Source: Varroa destructor (taxonomy: Eukaryota; Arthropoda; Arachnida; Mesostigmata; Varroidae). Taken from it: DNA of 64,000 nucleotides. Positions 12,594 to 23,444 of this stretch are shown one piece after another. The translations under genes were made by a program, and so were the position numbers. The notes beneath the pieces were generated by a model. The model was not told where the DNA came from. It ran no database searches and saw nothing but the letters and a program-made list of their open reading frames with translations. Where the stretch lies: positions 53,654,801-53,718,800 of the forward strand of contig NW_019211455.1 in assembly GCF_002443255.2 (NCBI RefSeq), read 5' to 3'. Each line of letters opens with the position of its first letter. The first letter of the stretch is position 1.

Positions 12594-12624
12594 CTCAGTG
12601 AATAAGCGGACGGGTTCGAGTCGT
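12594..12624 (+). repeat. Possible internally deleted tRNA-like fragment
   Basis: TCAGTGAATAAGCGG at 12595-12609 looks like a tRNA D-arm/A box. It is followed almost at once by GGTTCGAGTCG at 12613-12623, the same 11-mer seen at 11787-11797. The anticodon arm would be missing. Confidence 0.25.
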
Positions 12625-13143
12625 TGCAACCATATTATTGTGTAGGAGAGTGGTCGCTGCTTTTCTAAGAGCTCTTTTATTAGTGTTTTTTTTGCGTAAT
12701 CAAACGGTGGGTATATTTTATTCCAGAGGTTTTTTTTTTTGTTTGCCTTGGTCTCTGCTAGCTTCTATGCATGTAGCTGATCCTGCTGGAACGGTATTTT
12801 CTGTAACAGACAGTGGTTTTTTGCCGTTCGTTTTCTTCAGTGACGCACTTTCTCCAAGATGTGTTGCCATATAATAGACGTGCGATGGGGTCCTCTACCT
12901 ACATGTACAACATCAAAGCCCATTTGTCTTTTCGTAAGTCAAGTTGTAATCCCCAGCGAATCTCTTGCCCTGGAAGCCGCTAATACTGCTACGCGGTACC
13001 AGCTTTTTGGGTAACGGCAATGGTGGTGCTAAGTAGAGCGTTGTACTCGCAAACAGAGTAGGAGAAATGCCAACGACAATCGACAACTTTAGATATCCGT
13101 TAGACTCTGTAGAGCGTCCCCAGAAAACGAGACGAGCGGCAAG
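12625..13143. other. Non-coding DNA, nothing recognised
   Basis: T-rich stretch with a short plus-strand ORF of biased composition. An overlapping minus-strand ORF of about 110 codons (12913-13248) runs through the following tandem repeat and is not supported by any motif. Confidence 0.4.
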
Positions 13144-13200
13144 GACGACCCAGAACGGCGAGGATGACCCAGAGTGGCGAAGACGGCCCAGGGCGGCGAA
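13144..13200. repeat. 19-bp tandem repeat, three copies
   Basis: Three adjacent units at 13144-13162, 13163-13181 and 13182-13200, consensus GAYGRCCCAGRRYGGCGAR. A degenerate partial unit may precede at about 13116. The period is not divisible by three, so it is a DNA repeat and not a protein one. Confidence 0.85.
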
Positions 13201-15110
13201 TATACGACGAATAAGAGACAAATACGGGTAGTAATTTAGTAAAAACAAAAACTCTCAACAACACAAACGTCAGTTAGCAAACACTAGCAAATAGTTACCG
13301 ATAAGGATGGTCCAATCCATAAGCAAGAAGTCAAATCCCTTGATACGATGTAAACTACTATCATATCGCGAAATTCGAGTCCCCGTTCCCCGCTAGTGGG
13401 GAAGAACACTGAAGAGCAATACTATTTAGCCAATGACGGCCGGTCAAAATACATTAGCGTATGATGGAATACGCTGACTCGCCATGTTGTGTCACAACGG
13501 TCACTCCGTTCGGCCTTGTCGTTTCTCTGTGAAAATGTTATCGACTTCAGCAGATCGACGTACAAATCCAGTTCCAGTAGCGAGATTTCTGTTTCAAGAT
13601 ATTACTAGAGATTGGTAGCGGCGAAGCATGGTTTCCTATTTTCTACTGGCTGCTGCAGCCAGTGGCAACTGATCAGACATCTTAATAGTCTATCCATGTT
13701 TCTTAATATAGTCTGTCTTTGTTACCCTATGGCGCCTAGACGCTTACAGTCCCTAATCGTTCTATCTGTCGAATACGCCAGCTCTCGTCTGCTATCGCTA
13801 CTTCTATTCTATGCTGATGCATATAGAGAACGTAGCTAGCAAGCAGCATCTCTCGTCTACTTGAAAAACTCGAGGCAAAACGATAGGACAAGTAGTATAA
13901 ACGAGTAACATCACTTTTTCCCCTCTTACTCTCCTAAGGATTATATGCAGGTATGCACGTGGTGACTGCGCAGTGCCAGTGGCTTCTGGACGTTATTGCC
14001 GGTAATAATTTCCGCTGTTAGGGTGCCATTTACGCGCACCCGCTGGCGAGCCGGTACGTTGCTGTTCAATTGATTGCTTAAGAGCAATGATAACTAATTG
14101 TACACAAAGAGCTCCGTTATAAATAACGGAAAATGGTGGCAGGTTATGTCTCCTCAAAAGAACGCTCGCGGTGGTGGGGGCAGTGGCGGTTAAGTTCCCG
14201 CCAGTGGCTTCTTCATCGACGGCTTACAGCACGGAAGCTATAAGGTGAGACGTGGACAAGGAAGTATAGTTGAATTATCTCGTCGACCACTTTTAACTAG
14301 AATAAGGGAAGAGAGTAACTTTAGGACAAACCTGGGATAAAATTTACTTAAGTGAAATAGGTAATTAAGTTATTTTAAAGTCCTTTACAAACAGCTTTAG
14401 TAATAAGAATTTACAAAAACACTACGAGAAGCGGTCGCAGATGATTTTGGTTAAACATTTACTAGGTGCTGCTCCAATATTGGGAGCTCAAAGATTACAA
14501 TTTATAAAAAAAAAATCATTCTCAGGACCTGAACAAGTTAAGGTTATACGTGACAAAATAAATACCTAAGGATATACAATACCTGTAATATAACGAGGCA
14601 TATGACGTGTAAACAATATAAAGTTGTTCAAACACGTATTTTCAACGTGAAGCTATCTAAAGCTCGCCGACAACAGTAACGAAATTTTCACTTATTTTCT
14701 ACCCGATAATCAACTGAATGTGCTGTACGTATTCTATAGATATATTTGCTCATCATTTACTTCTTTTTACTGCAATTGTTATACTGGCACACCCTTATGC
14801 TTCGTACAGATACACCAAACTGTAGGATTTAGTCAAAGCTAGCGACCGTTGATAGGAACGACTATCGCGGATAGGGCTTTCTACACTAGCGCGAGCGGGG
14901 ACACCACAGTAGTATATAGACTACTACTCATCGGTTGATCCATCTGTTGCACGTCTGTATCTGGTCGACTGTACTCTTGCTTTATCGTCACATTTTTAGG
15001 GCTGCTGCGGGACGTCTTGTTGAAGATACCGGTCAATCTCTGGTGATCTCAAGGATCTGGTCGTCCTATTAGGGTCATTGGCGATGAAAAAGACGCGTGA
15101 GTGGAACCAC
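13201..15110. other. Intergenic or intronic DNA, no gene seen
   Basis: Mostly AT-rich, with one copy of ATTCTATAG at 14731-14739. Open stretches are short and lack recognisable motifs. Confidence 0.45.
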
Positions 15111-15131
15111 TGCTGCTGCTGCTGCTGCTGG
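15111..15131. repeat. (CTG)n microsatellite
   Basis: About seven trinucleotide units. Confidence 0.9.
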
Positions 15132-15720
15132 AAGGCAAACATGTTATCGGGGTAATCGTCGCTCTTGTCGTCAGCATTATTAGTCTTGTCATCGTCATTA
15201 ACCGAAAGATGGCTCTATTCCGTCAACTTGTCGCGGCCGTATGACGGTGTCCCGGCGGCGCAGCGTAGATCCTGCCTCTGTCGCGTCAACAGGCGCTGCG
15301 TCTTTCATCCCTCGTTAGCTGTTCCACTATTTCCTACGTCGTGTCGTCTTGAGCTGTTCGAGACCCCTCGCTGTAAAGAGTGCACCAACAGCAATGGTCG
15401 CTGTAACAGTAGCACGATTAATCGAGGCGACTGCCGAATACGGGCTACCACCATCAAACAAACGAATTGTGCGCCTTTGCACACGGCGGCGGTTGTGGTA
15501 TGACAGTGTCATGGAAACTGTGCTGGTTATGGCACTGTTCCAGGAGTTGCTTTCGAGTCCAAGGGTCCCTTTGGCGCGAGATAGTGGCGTCACTGCCTAC
15601 CGAGACTGACCCAGCTACATCCGGAGTCTCGAAAGGAACGGAGCAAACAGGAACGTCTCTTGAAAAAGAGTCTAGGGACAGCAGGCGACTAAAATAAAGG
15701 CTCGAAAGGAACGACTACGG
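15132..15720. other. CpG-rich patch, possibly exon-like
   Basis: CpG-rich relative to its flanks and open in several frames on both strands (15165-15503, 15349-15609 and 15467-15697 plus; 15327-15593 minus). Several simultaneously open frames are what GC-rich non-coding DNA produces, so no CDS is called. An untranslated exon or regulatory element is possible. Confidence 0.25.
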
Positions 15721-17733
15721 CTATCGCTGTACGCGTAACCCATGGTGGTTCAGTGTAAGGCTGCCATCGTCAGAAACAGCAATGACGGCGCTTTAAACAA
15801 GGTCACAAAATGGCATCACGGCGTAGTCTGGACAACGGTGTCAACGGCGAAATCCCTCACCATAGGGAAAGTTTGCCTTCCTTGGGACGCACACCCACTA
15901 GCGCCTCTTCTTTTAGGCCACTACGCGCGCCTGATAATCAACCAAGCGCAGTTGGCGAAGCGTCGCTCAACAAAAGCCTACACACGTAAAAGAAATTTCC
16001 AATGAATATGTACTCAGAAAGAACAGTATGCGCACTGGCAGAGCCCTATGTGACTTTAGATAATAACTGTTTTTTGCGGTTCGAGTGATATTTGCTGCTA
16101 TCCTAGGCAAAATTATGATACTGTTAAACGTATCGCCGCTAGGTTCTGTATGTGCGGAGGTATCTAACATCCTGTTTATTGCTACTTTTTATCAAAGATT
16201 ACAGATGAATTTTAATAAACAAGTACAGGTGTAATAAGAGTACTTCGGGTAAACTCGAACGCCGACGTGTGTCTAATTAATGGAAACGTGTTGAACACAA
16301 CGCAGTGGCTATATGAACAGCTGCTAGTATCAACACGAACTAACTTAACGCTGGTTAAGTTTAAGTTCATAGCGGCGTGCGGTGTGCGTAAATGGTGAAC
16401 GGAATCGTTTTTAATTGAGCTGCGTTTCAATAGTCAGTCAAGAAGCTGATCTCAGAGATACGCAAAGAGAGACTTTGCACTCCATATTGTGTTTTGCTAT
16501 CTATAGCTACTACTATTCATGCTAGTGAACTTTATGTATCCCCAATTTATCGTTTGCCTTCAGGGCAAATGCGGTTTTTTTTTGGGGCATAAACACAGGT
16601 GAAGCTATGGCTTTGGCAATTACTAGAACAATGTCCAGTGTGACGTGGGTTTATATCTAGCCACATACTATATAATATAATATTAATATAGCTTCGTATA
16701 AAGTTTAGCCCTTTGACCAATTCTAAGCAAAGGACCATTGTTTCCAAGTTGTCTATCATGCCATAAGTTCTCATCTTCAAAGCCCGTAGCTCAGCTTCGC
16801 TGGCATTAAAAATGGCCATTCATTCCTTCTGTATGTGCTTCCATCTACCTAGCCAATCGTAGCGGCTGCTGCTAGCAGCATAAGCCCGTATATAAAATGC
16901 GAGTTCAAACGAGAATCAATCACCCGTATCCGTTACAAATCTCTATTTGTCTAAACATTTGTCCTAATATATTCTAATCCGACGCAAATCTGACGTCGTT
17001 TAACCGTGAGCTCTTCGTATTTTCGCTACGAAATTGAAATAACGTAGGAATATTACTGATTCTAGTCTACCACGGGCCTTTTTAGCACACATGCTCCTCT
17101 TCGGCCTTACCTGTATGCGATGCATGAATGTCATCTGAGGCAAATACTCATCGAATATTACCCTCCTTAGTATCAGTGTATATAGTATAATCTGGTTAAA
17201 GAAACGTTCTCCTAGAAAGCGAAAAGGGAACAGGTGGTCCCAAAACATATTGTGGCAAAACCAATGACGAAAGACGGAACCCAGCTCTATACAGACATGC
17301 GTTTGTGCCAGACCTTGACCGAAAACAGGGAAGTGGATCATGTATCGCTGTTTATGGGTAGAATCTCGCGCTGGGTAAGTTTCAGAGGTGAAACGCGAGG
17401 CAATGTCGACATCGACAAAATGGAAAGTAACGGTATCTTTAAGTAAAATAATAAGTAATCCAATATTTAATAAAAGCACAATGTAATTTATTTGCCGGTA
17501 TCGAGTTTTATTTTAAACTCTTATTCTTTGAAAATTTCTGTTTTTAAAGATACAAATCTAATACATTTTATTTATACTAAACATATTCTGCAATACCAAC
17601 GCGGCGTCTGCTCGAGTATTCTCAGCGTTAAAAGTCTAGTTAAGCATAACTGTAGCATCATAAACATATATTTGTCTAAAAATATTCAATTTATATCGAT
17701 CGATATTAATTTCAATAAATTGATACCTACTTT
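15721..17733. other. Non-coding DNA; open on both strands at 17.0-17.5 kb
   Basis: At 17000-17479 the minus strand is open for 159 codons and the plus strand for about 70 codons (17234-17446). Neither translation shows a recognisable domain, and a conserved exon cannot be distinguished from chance by eye. Confidence 0.35.
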
Positions 17734-17759
17734 ACTAATAGGCCGATTGGCCTATTAGT
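17734..17759. repeat. Perfect 11-bp inverted repeat hairpin
   Basis: Arms ACTAATAGGCC at 17734-17744 and GGCCTATTAGT at 17749-17759 flank the 4-nt loop GATT. No U-run follows. Confidence 0.8.
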
Positions 17760-18424
17760 CGGAATGCGAACACGTATGTAGCACATGATACGTTCATTCA
17801 TTCTGATGTGTCCTATAGCTGCAACAAATTCTAAGCATTGAGCTAAGTTTCATTATTAACGTACTCTTGAAAAATCTCTACTTGTATGCTTTTAATGTGA
17901 TCAATTAAACGTTTTAGAAGCTAGTGTAAACACGAGATGCATTACCTTGAGACATTTGCCCCGCTCGTGTGTTTCACGCTGCCGTTTATTTTTTTTGGGC
18001 CTTTTTTTAGGTTAGGCCTGGTTTCAGCGTTTACTCCGCTCGAGTAACCCCACCCTACGATGTTTGGACTCTCCATAAGCGTACGTACAAAACACTTACT
18101 TTTCAGAAAACAAGTAGACCGTTCTTTCTTTGCTTGTTTCTACCTTGGTCTGTTGAAAACCTTGTTTACCCTTTAGATTCTACTGTTACCAAGCCCACAA
18201 AGCCACAACTAAAGCGTTCTTACTAAAGAACAACCAGCAAAGAAATCGCATTGAATAGTTTTCCATGTTTATACCGTCAGTTGACCTTGACGGGATTGTC
18301 GGCAGCCAAATGAATTGCGTAAGTCCGAGTAGTAAGAAAAAATAAAACAATGAGATAAAAGAATGGCGTTCAACACCGTTGGATTGTCCTCGACAGGAAA
18401 TGTCTTGCATGATCTTGGCGTCGC
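17760..18424. other. Non-coding DNA, nothing recognised
   Basis: No ORF with a motif. T-runs occur around 17989-18008. Confidence 0.45.
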
Positions 18425-18484
18425 TGAATCTCACTCTCCCTCTCTGTCTATCGCTCCCTCTCTCATCGATCGGGTCTCTCTCTA
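18425..18484. promoter_or_regulatory. CT/GA-rich tract (GAGA-factor-like sites)
   Basis: A near-continuous CTCTC/TCTCT pyrimidine tract on the plus strand, reading GAGAG repeatedly on the minus strand. Arthropod GAGA factor binds such clusters at promoters and Polycomb elements. A CpG-rich segment follows directly (18490-18640), so a promoter is plausible. A simple microsatellite is the alternative. Confidence 0.35.
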
Positions 18485-18920
18485 ATTATCGAAACGGAGT
18501 GACGGACTCACGAAAATGACGAGTCGCTAACGAGTAACAGGGGGGTAGCCGCTCGGCAGTGCGCGAACACTTTTTGGCGAAACGCGACAAAACTCCTAGC
18601 TAAGGTGCGCCGGTCGACCTGGTGGCGGCCTTAACAGCCCAGATTAACAATGCATATACCTAGAATAAGAACTGTAGATCAACAAATACCTAATCAGCAC
18701 GGACTTGGCCGGTTTATCTGAAGACAAATATCTGCGGTGGAAGCGTGATGCTCGCCAGAATTTTATCCGCGATGCGATTTGCCATGACGACCTGTCGAGC
18801 GCTAATCGAGTTAGCTTGAAGTGCTTTTGCCTTAGTAAAACGAGTAGGCATAGAAACAACGAGGATGACGCCACGAACAGCGGCAAATCAGTTGAGCGAC
18901 CGGTAGTGCTCGAACACTAG
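18485..18920. other. CpG-rich segment next to the GAGA tract
   Basis: Higher CpG content than the flanks. A 71-codon plus-strand frame (18705-18920) and an 80-codon minus-strand frame (18644-18886) overlap here. Neither has a known motif, and no gene is called. Confidence 0.25.
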
Positions 18921-20111
18921 GGGTGTACGCTTCTATTATAATGAGTTTCTACGTCCTACGTGAAAACCTAACGAAAAGTGTCGCTCTAGTAGAGACGGGG
19001 ATGTACATGTGTTTTTTGGATCGTTAAGTCTTGATTCATTGAACCTTTGCTATTATAGCTTTGCAGATCATATGGATAGGGGCAAGTGTTTCAGATCATT
19101 GCTTATAGGCGTATCGTTACTGTGATTTTTTTCCTTCGTGATATTTGGTTAGGTAACGTGCTTTCCTAAAAAATTTAGGTGGTCTAGTATCGAAATCAGG
19201 TGTAGACTTATCTCGTTTCACGCTGAAAGGAACCAACACAGTAGGGCCGCCAAAACTAGGCTTATGAAATCAATCACTTATAGCCAGCTAATTTATAGCA
19301 TATATTTCGATTTATAGCGTATATATATTTTAACCAAAGTGTTAAGGCGCTCTCATATCACTCTGAAATATAATTTTATTGCGACTAATATATAAAGGTT
19401 ATAGTTATAGATGAACCAATATCAACGGGCAGATATAACGGTCTGCTGATGTTGGCTTATCTATCCAATTGAGCTTGCAATTTGATAAACGTCAATGAAC
19501 TTTAGATGGGTCTGCTTTTGACTTTGTACGCGACGTCGATTGAACGTTTGCAGCCCTCAATACCTATGTACGCACACTGAGCGCATCCAGGGAGTTCTAC
19601 GTACTATCCACTACCGTATGAAGTCAAGTATATAAAATATAAAACCACCTCGCCTGACCAGAGGAAGAAAGAATTATCGATTGTACAAAGCACCAATACA
19701 AAAAATTTAAGATAAAGACAGGATCAACAGATTTCCCGGACTATTCGGTTATGTGTTATTTTAGCTTACATACATATATAACTAACAGTTATGTAGACTA
19801 TCTAATGCAAACAGTGAGTTGTTCAACGCTTTCGTGAAGTAATCTGTTTATGATTGTTTAGTAGAAAGCGTCAATCAAGTGAGTACCACAATAGATCATA
19901 TTGATTTGCGACTAGCCAAGACGCTTCGTTTCCGTGAATCAATATTCCACAATACTCTTATCATTGTTTTTTTTCTAAGACAGCTCGTACTTGTCAATTA
20001 ACACCGACGAATGCTTAAGGGAAACATCAGCAGAGGCATCGGGTAGTGACCGACCTGTTACAGCCTGCTTATTGTGCGCCAGCTCCATGATACGAATTTT
20101 TACCTCCTCAT
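18921..20111. other. AT-rich non-coding DNA
   Basis: No gene, repeat array or RNA gene recognised. Confidence 0.45.
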
Positions 20112-20127
20112 CTATATATATATATAC
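20112..20127. repeat. (TA)n microsatellite
   Basis: About eight dinucleotide units. Confidence 0.8.
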
Positions 20128-21061
20128 GCCCACTCGCACTCCGCCCGAGGTTTGGGAGCGTATATCCGTTGACGTCGCTATGGCTCTCTTTATGACTAAA
20201 GATTAGGTCGGTACTGACAGCATAAATGTCGCGCAAGGTGGCGTTGACCTTTGCAGACGGCGACGTGTCTAAGGAGCTCGATTGTATCGCTCAATGATAA
20301 TGAGACCCAACCAGGTTATACTGACCGCTATGAGAGAGAAGTTGCTTCATGTGTGAAGTGCTCTACGTAAGTGGGACTCATTATAGAAATAATGGACAAC
20401 AATAATTAATATTACATATGTTTCATAGCTTTTAGGGCTGGCCCAACGAACGCGTCGACTTTTTTTGATGACATTGTTAAAATAAGTCGTACATCGGTCG
20501 GTGATTCGAGTTGGCCATCAGTCGGCGTACTGACTCTGTTAGTGAGATGCGCGCGAATCAAGCTAAATAGTTGATAAGTTCGCCCGAAAAAGCTTAATAG
20601 GCCTACGTGGATTGAGTCGGCCTTGCTCTAGAGTCAACAGATTAAAATCAGAAACATGTAGATATAGTAAAAAAAAAAAAGACTGACTCGCTAATTTCAT
20701 ATAGATATATGTACAGCAAAGCTATAGCCGGCGGAAGGTAACGAAGCAGAAAGATCGGCAGAAGATGTAAATGGTATGTTATCTATAGATGGTTCGCCAG
20801 TGTGAAAAAGAAGTAAAGGGACAATGGTGTTTAATGATCTAAAATATGAAGCCAACGACTAATGGTCAAAAGCTTCATGCTGATGTAGCGAGATCGTTGA
20901 TAGACCTCTATTTTCTTTCCGTGAGAATGTCATCGGATGCTCGCCCATTGGACGTCCTCGACGCCAACATTATCCACGTTTTATTCTTTAGGAAGAGAAC
21001 GGTTCATTACTACCTTCATGCTCGTAGTTTCTATGACGTTTGTCTCTACATGCTCTACAAG
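20128..21061. other. Non-coding DNA, nothing recognised
   Basis: Short ORFs only, with an A-run near 20671-20680. Confidence 0.4.
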
Positions 21062-21078
21062 TGTATATATATATATAC
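21062..21078. repeat. (TA)n microsatellite
   Basis: Eight or so dinucleotide units. Confidence 0.8.
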
Positions 21079-21267
21079 ATTGTAGTGAACATATTATGGT
21101 CACCCAGTTTAAGTAGTACTCACCGTTGAAGGCTGCAGCCAGGTCATAGCAAATCTACATTGTCTTGCTATTATGGCCTCCTGCAGTATACAACAATTCA
21201 GCCTTGAAAGCTTTCTCCATTGTATCGATATCGTTTTCTCGACCTGGTCGATTTCTCTATGAAAAAC

Positions 21268-21285
21268 TTTTTTTTTTTTTTTTTT
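21268..21285. repeat. Poly-T tract (18 nt)
   Basis: Eighteen consecutive T residues. Confidence 0.9.
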
Positions 21286-21590
21286 CCTAAAACGCACTGA
21301 TCTGTGATAAACATCAAACTGGCGGGCAAGAACAATAAACAAGACCTTGGAAAATAGCCACATCGGTAGCGCTAGCCGCTTCAGTAACTGCCACAATTTG
21401 TATACAAACGAGCACTTCGCTAACGCTTCATTTTTACCAATTTCAAGCTTTACGGTTCTTCTATTCGCGCACGAATTACTAAGTTGCCTAGCCAACCCAC
21501 TGCATCAGCAACTCTCTACGAACATCCATTGACGTTCGTCTGTAATATCTCGGAGCCTCTAACGTGTATATACTTCTACATAGGCTCGAG

Positions 21591-21770
21591 ATGGATGCAT
21601 TTACAGCAGATACAGAAACGGTCCTAAAAGCCATTTTGATAAAATTGAGAGCAGCGCAGAGAGCGAAAGAAAAACGATTGAAGAAGGATTTCTTGCGGCC
21701 ACCGTTCGAGCTTGCCAGTTTGCTAGAGCGTTTTGTACGAAAGATAGGGCAACCGCCCAGGTTTTCGTAA
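21591..21770 (+). CDS. Small basic helical ORF, unproven
   Basis: I do not recognise this 59-residue frame. It opens with ATG in a favourable context (GAG before, G at +4) and ends at TAA. Residues 5-35 form a heptad-like amphipathic segment rich in Lys, Arg and Leu (for example LRAAQRAKEKRLKK). It is followed by a Pro-Pro break and a second short Leu-rich helix. No signal peptide or membrane segment is seen. Two minus-strand frames (21488-21784 and 21601-21924) are open across the same bases, which weakens the case because at most one is likely real. No splice or promoter signal decides between them. It could be a micropeptide, part of an exon or chance. Confidence 0.18.
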   Translation: MDAFTADTETVLKAILIKLRAAQRAKEKRLKKDFLRPPFELASLLERFVRKIGQPPRFS

Positions 21771-23396
21771 TATGATCGATGCACTCCACTGCTGCTGTTA
21801 ACTCTTTAAGGCTTCCGTTAGATGTAGCACTAGCAAATCGTAAATGGCATAGTATACGGCTCGATCTAGTCGTCCTTTCGTCTGTCCGAGCGTAGTTCAC
21901 TCCATTGTTGCCTTCCTCGATCATCAGCGCCGTTGTTACGAAGCAAATCGACCAATAATATATGCAATAACACCATCAACAAGTACAGTAACGGTGACGA
22001 CGACAAACCACAGCAGGTTCTCTGCTACGCCGCTCTCTGCAAACAGGGTAAATTGGGATAATACGCATGGCGATCTAATATGTTGCGAATTCTGACCCCG
22101 TTCAATTGTCGAAGGCCTGGCTGAAATCTATATACAGCCATTTTGTAATCTATCCGAGTTTAGTTGCACGCGGTTGACTGCAAAAACCTCCTCATATAGA
22201 CTGTGTCTGAGAGTAAGTACCGTCACATCAAATGAAGAATGGACAGAATTATGAAGAAAGACCCCACTGGACAAAAAACATATATGATGAATGTAGATGT
22301 AGAAAAACAACAAAGATGAATGTAGATGACTTTGTTATCAATCTTTACTCTTAGCCGATGACTGGAATGACATACACTCAGAGCGAAACATAGGCTAGTA
22401 CTAGTACGTCGTGCATATCGTAAGCTTATTTTTCGTCTTGGCCCCTTCGTAGCCGTACAAGTACTCTCTTCCCTCCAAGGATTATATAGCGATCGATGGA
22501 AATAAGCGCTCCGTATACGTCGCGCAGACTGAAACAAGCGGAACGCTTCGACGACACATAGATAAGGTAAATAAAGCCGCATGGGACATCTCCAATGAGC
22601 TATTGGCAAGCAAGCTGCCAAACGGCCAATGGCCGATGGCGACGTCAGTCGCGTTACTTCAGCGTTGCAAAGGGAACCGCCCGTAGAAACGGCAAGAAAT
22701 TGTTCATTGTGAACTTGTTTGCGTGAGTCTTCCGTGGCAGGTTCTCGCGTCAGACCTTTCACTTTGAGTTGAATCCATATGCATGTACTCGTGGACACAT
22801 AGCTTTGCCTTCTACTGTCACAGCGCTGGGAACAAAAATTGAACGGGAGTCCATCGTCTGCGCAAGGCTAGCGGCTAACGATAAAAAAGCTGAGAGATAG
22901 GAAAAGAACCGAAGGCTGTGGGCCAGAAAGTCTGTCAAACTGATAAAATTGATCGAGCGACCCAACGGGTAAACTACGAGAATTTGACTTCTGGTTTCGC
23001 GTTCCCACACTTATTGCCTTATGGCCGAGTTGCTATTTCGTTCGGGTCCTCCTCGTAGCTCTCTGCTTTTAGAGCAATTGCGTAATGGCATGAAAAACTG
23101 TTCCAATCCCTGAGTGCACTAGGCGACGCTGCTATCAAACGTTTCATTTGCGTATGGAGACGTGCGGGGGGAGCGCGAAGATGGGATAATATGACAGCAC
23201 TCAAATAGAGCCTTAGCGAAAACACGAAGGTTAGGGTCGACAAAAAACGACAATGACGAGCTAGTGGGCAGACCGAATTCGCTCCTCAAACTACGTATGT
23301 CTTGTTCGCAACAAACTTCTCGTAATCTAAAGGAGCAGCTCCATATTGCCGTTGTAGCAATGAGTTGTAGGAAGAAATTCTTCGGCTGGTCGCTGG
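21771..23396. other. Non-coding DNA with a long uninformative minus-strand frame
   Basis: The minus strand is open for 191 codons at 22223-22798, starting from GTG and not ATG. Its translation is compositionally mixed and its last third is hydrophobic. No domain was recognised. A 14-nt direct repeat, GATGAATGTAGATG, occurs twice near 22280-22330. Confidence 0.35.
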
Positions 23397-23444
23397 GTGG
23401 GTCGGTCGGTCGGTCGGTCGGTCGTTCGTTCGTCTGTCTGTTTG
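23397..23444. repeat. Compound tetranucleotide repeat (GGTC)n(GTTC)n(GTCT)n
   Basis: About six GGTC units followed by two GTTC and two GTCT units, a decaying tetranucleotide microsatellite. Confidence 0.9.

Noticed and set aside
17000..17479. 159-codon minus-strand frame
   Set aside because: A plus-strand frame is open over the same bases and neither resembles a known family.
22223..22798. 191-codon minus-strand frame
   Set aside because: It starts at GTG, shows no recognisable motif, and has an AT-driven hydrophobic tail.
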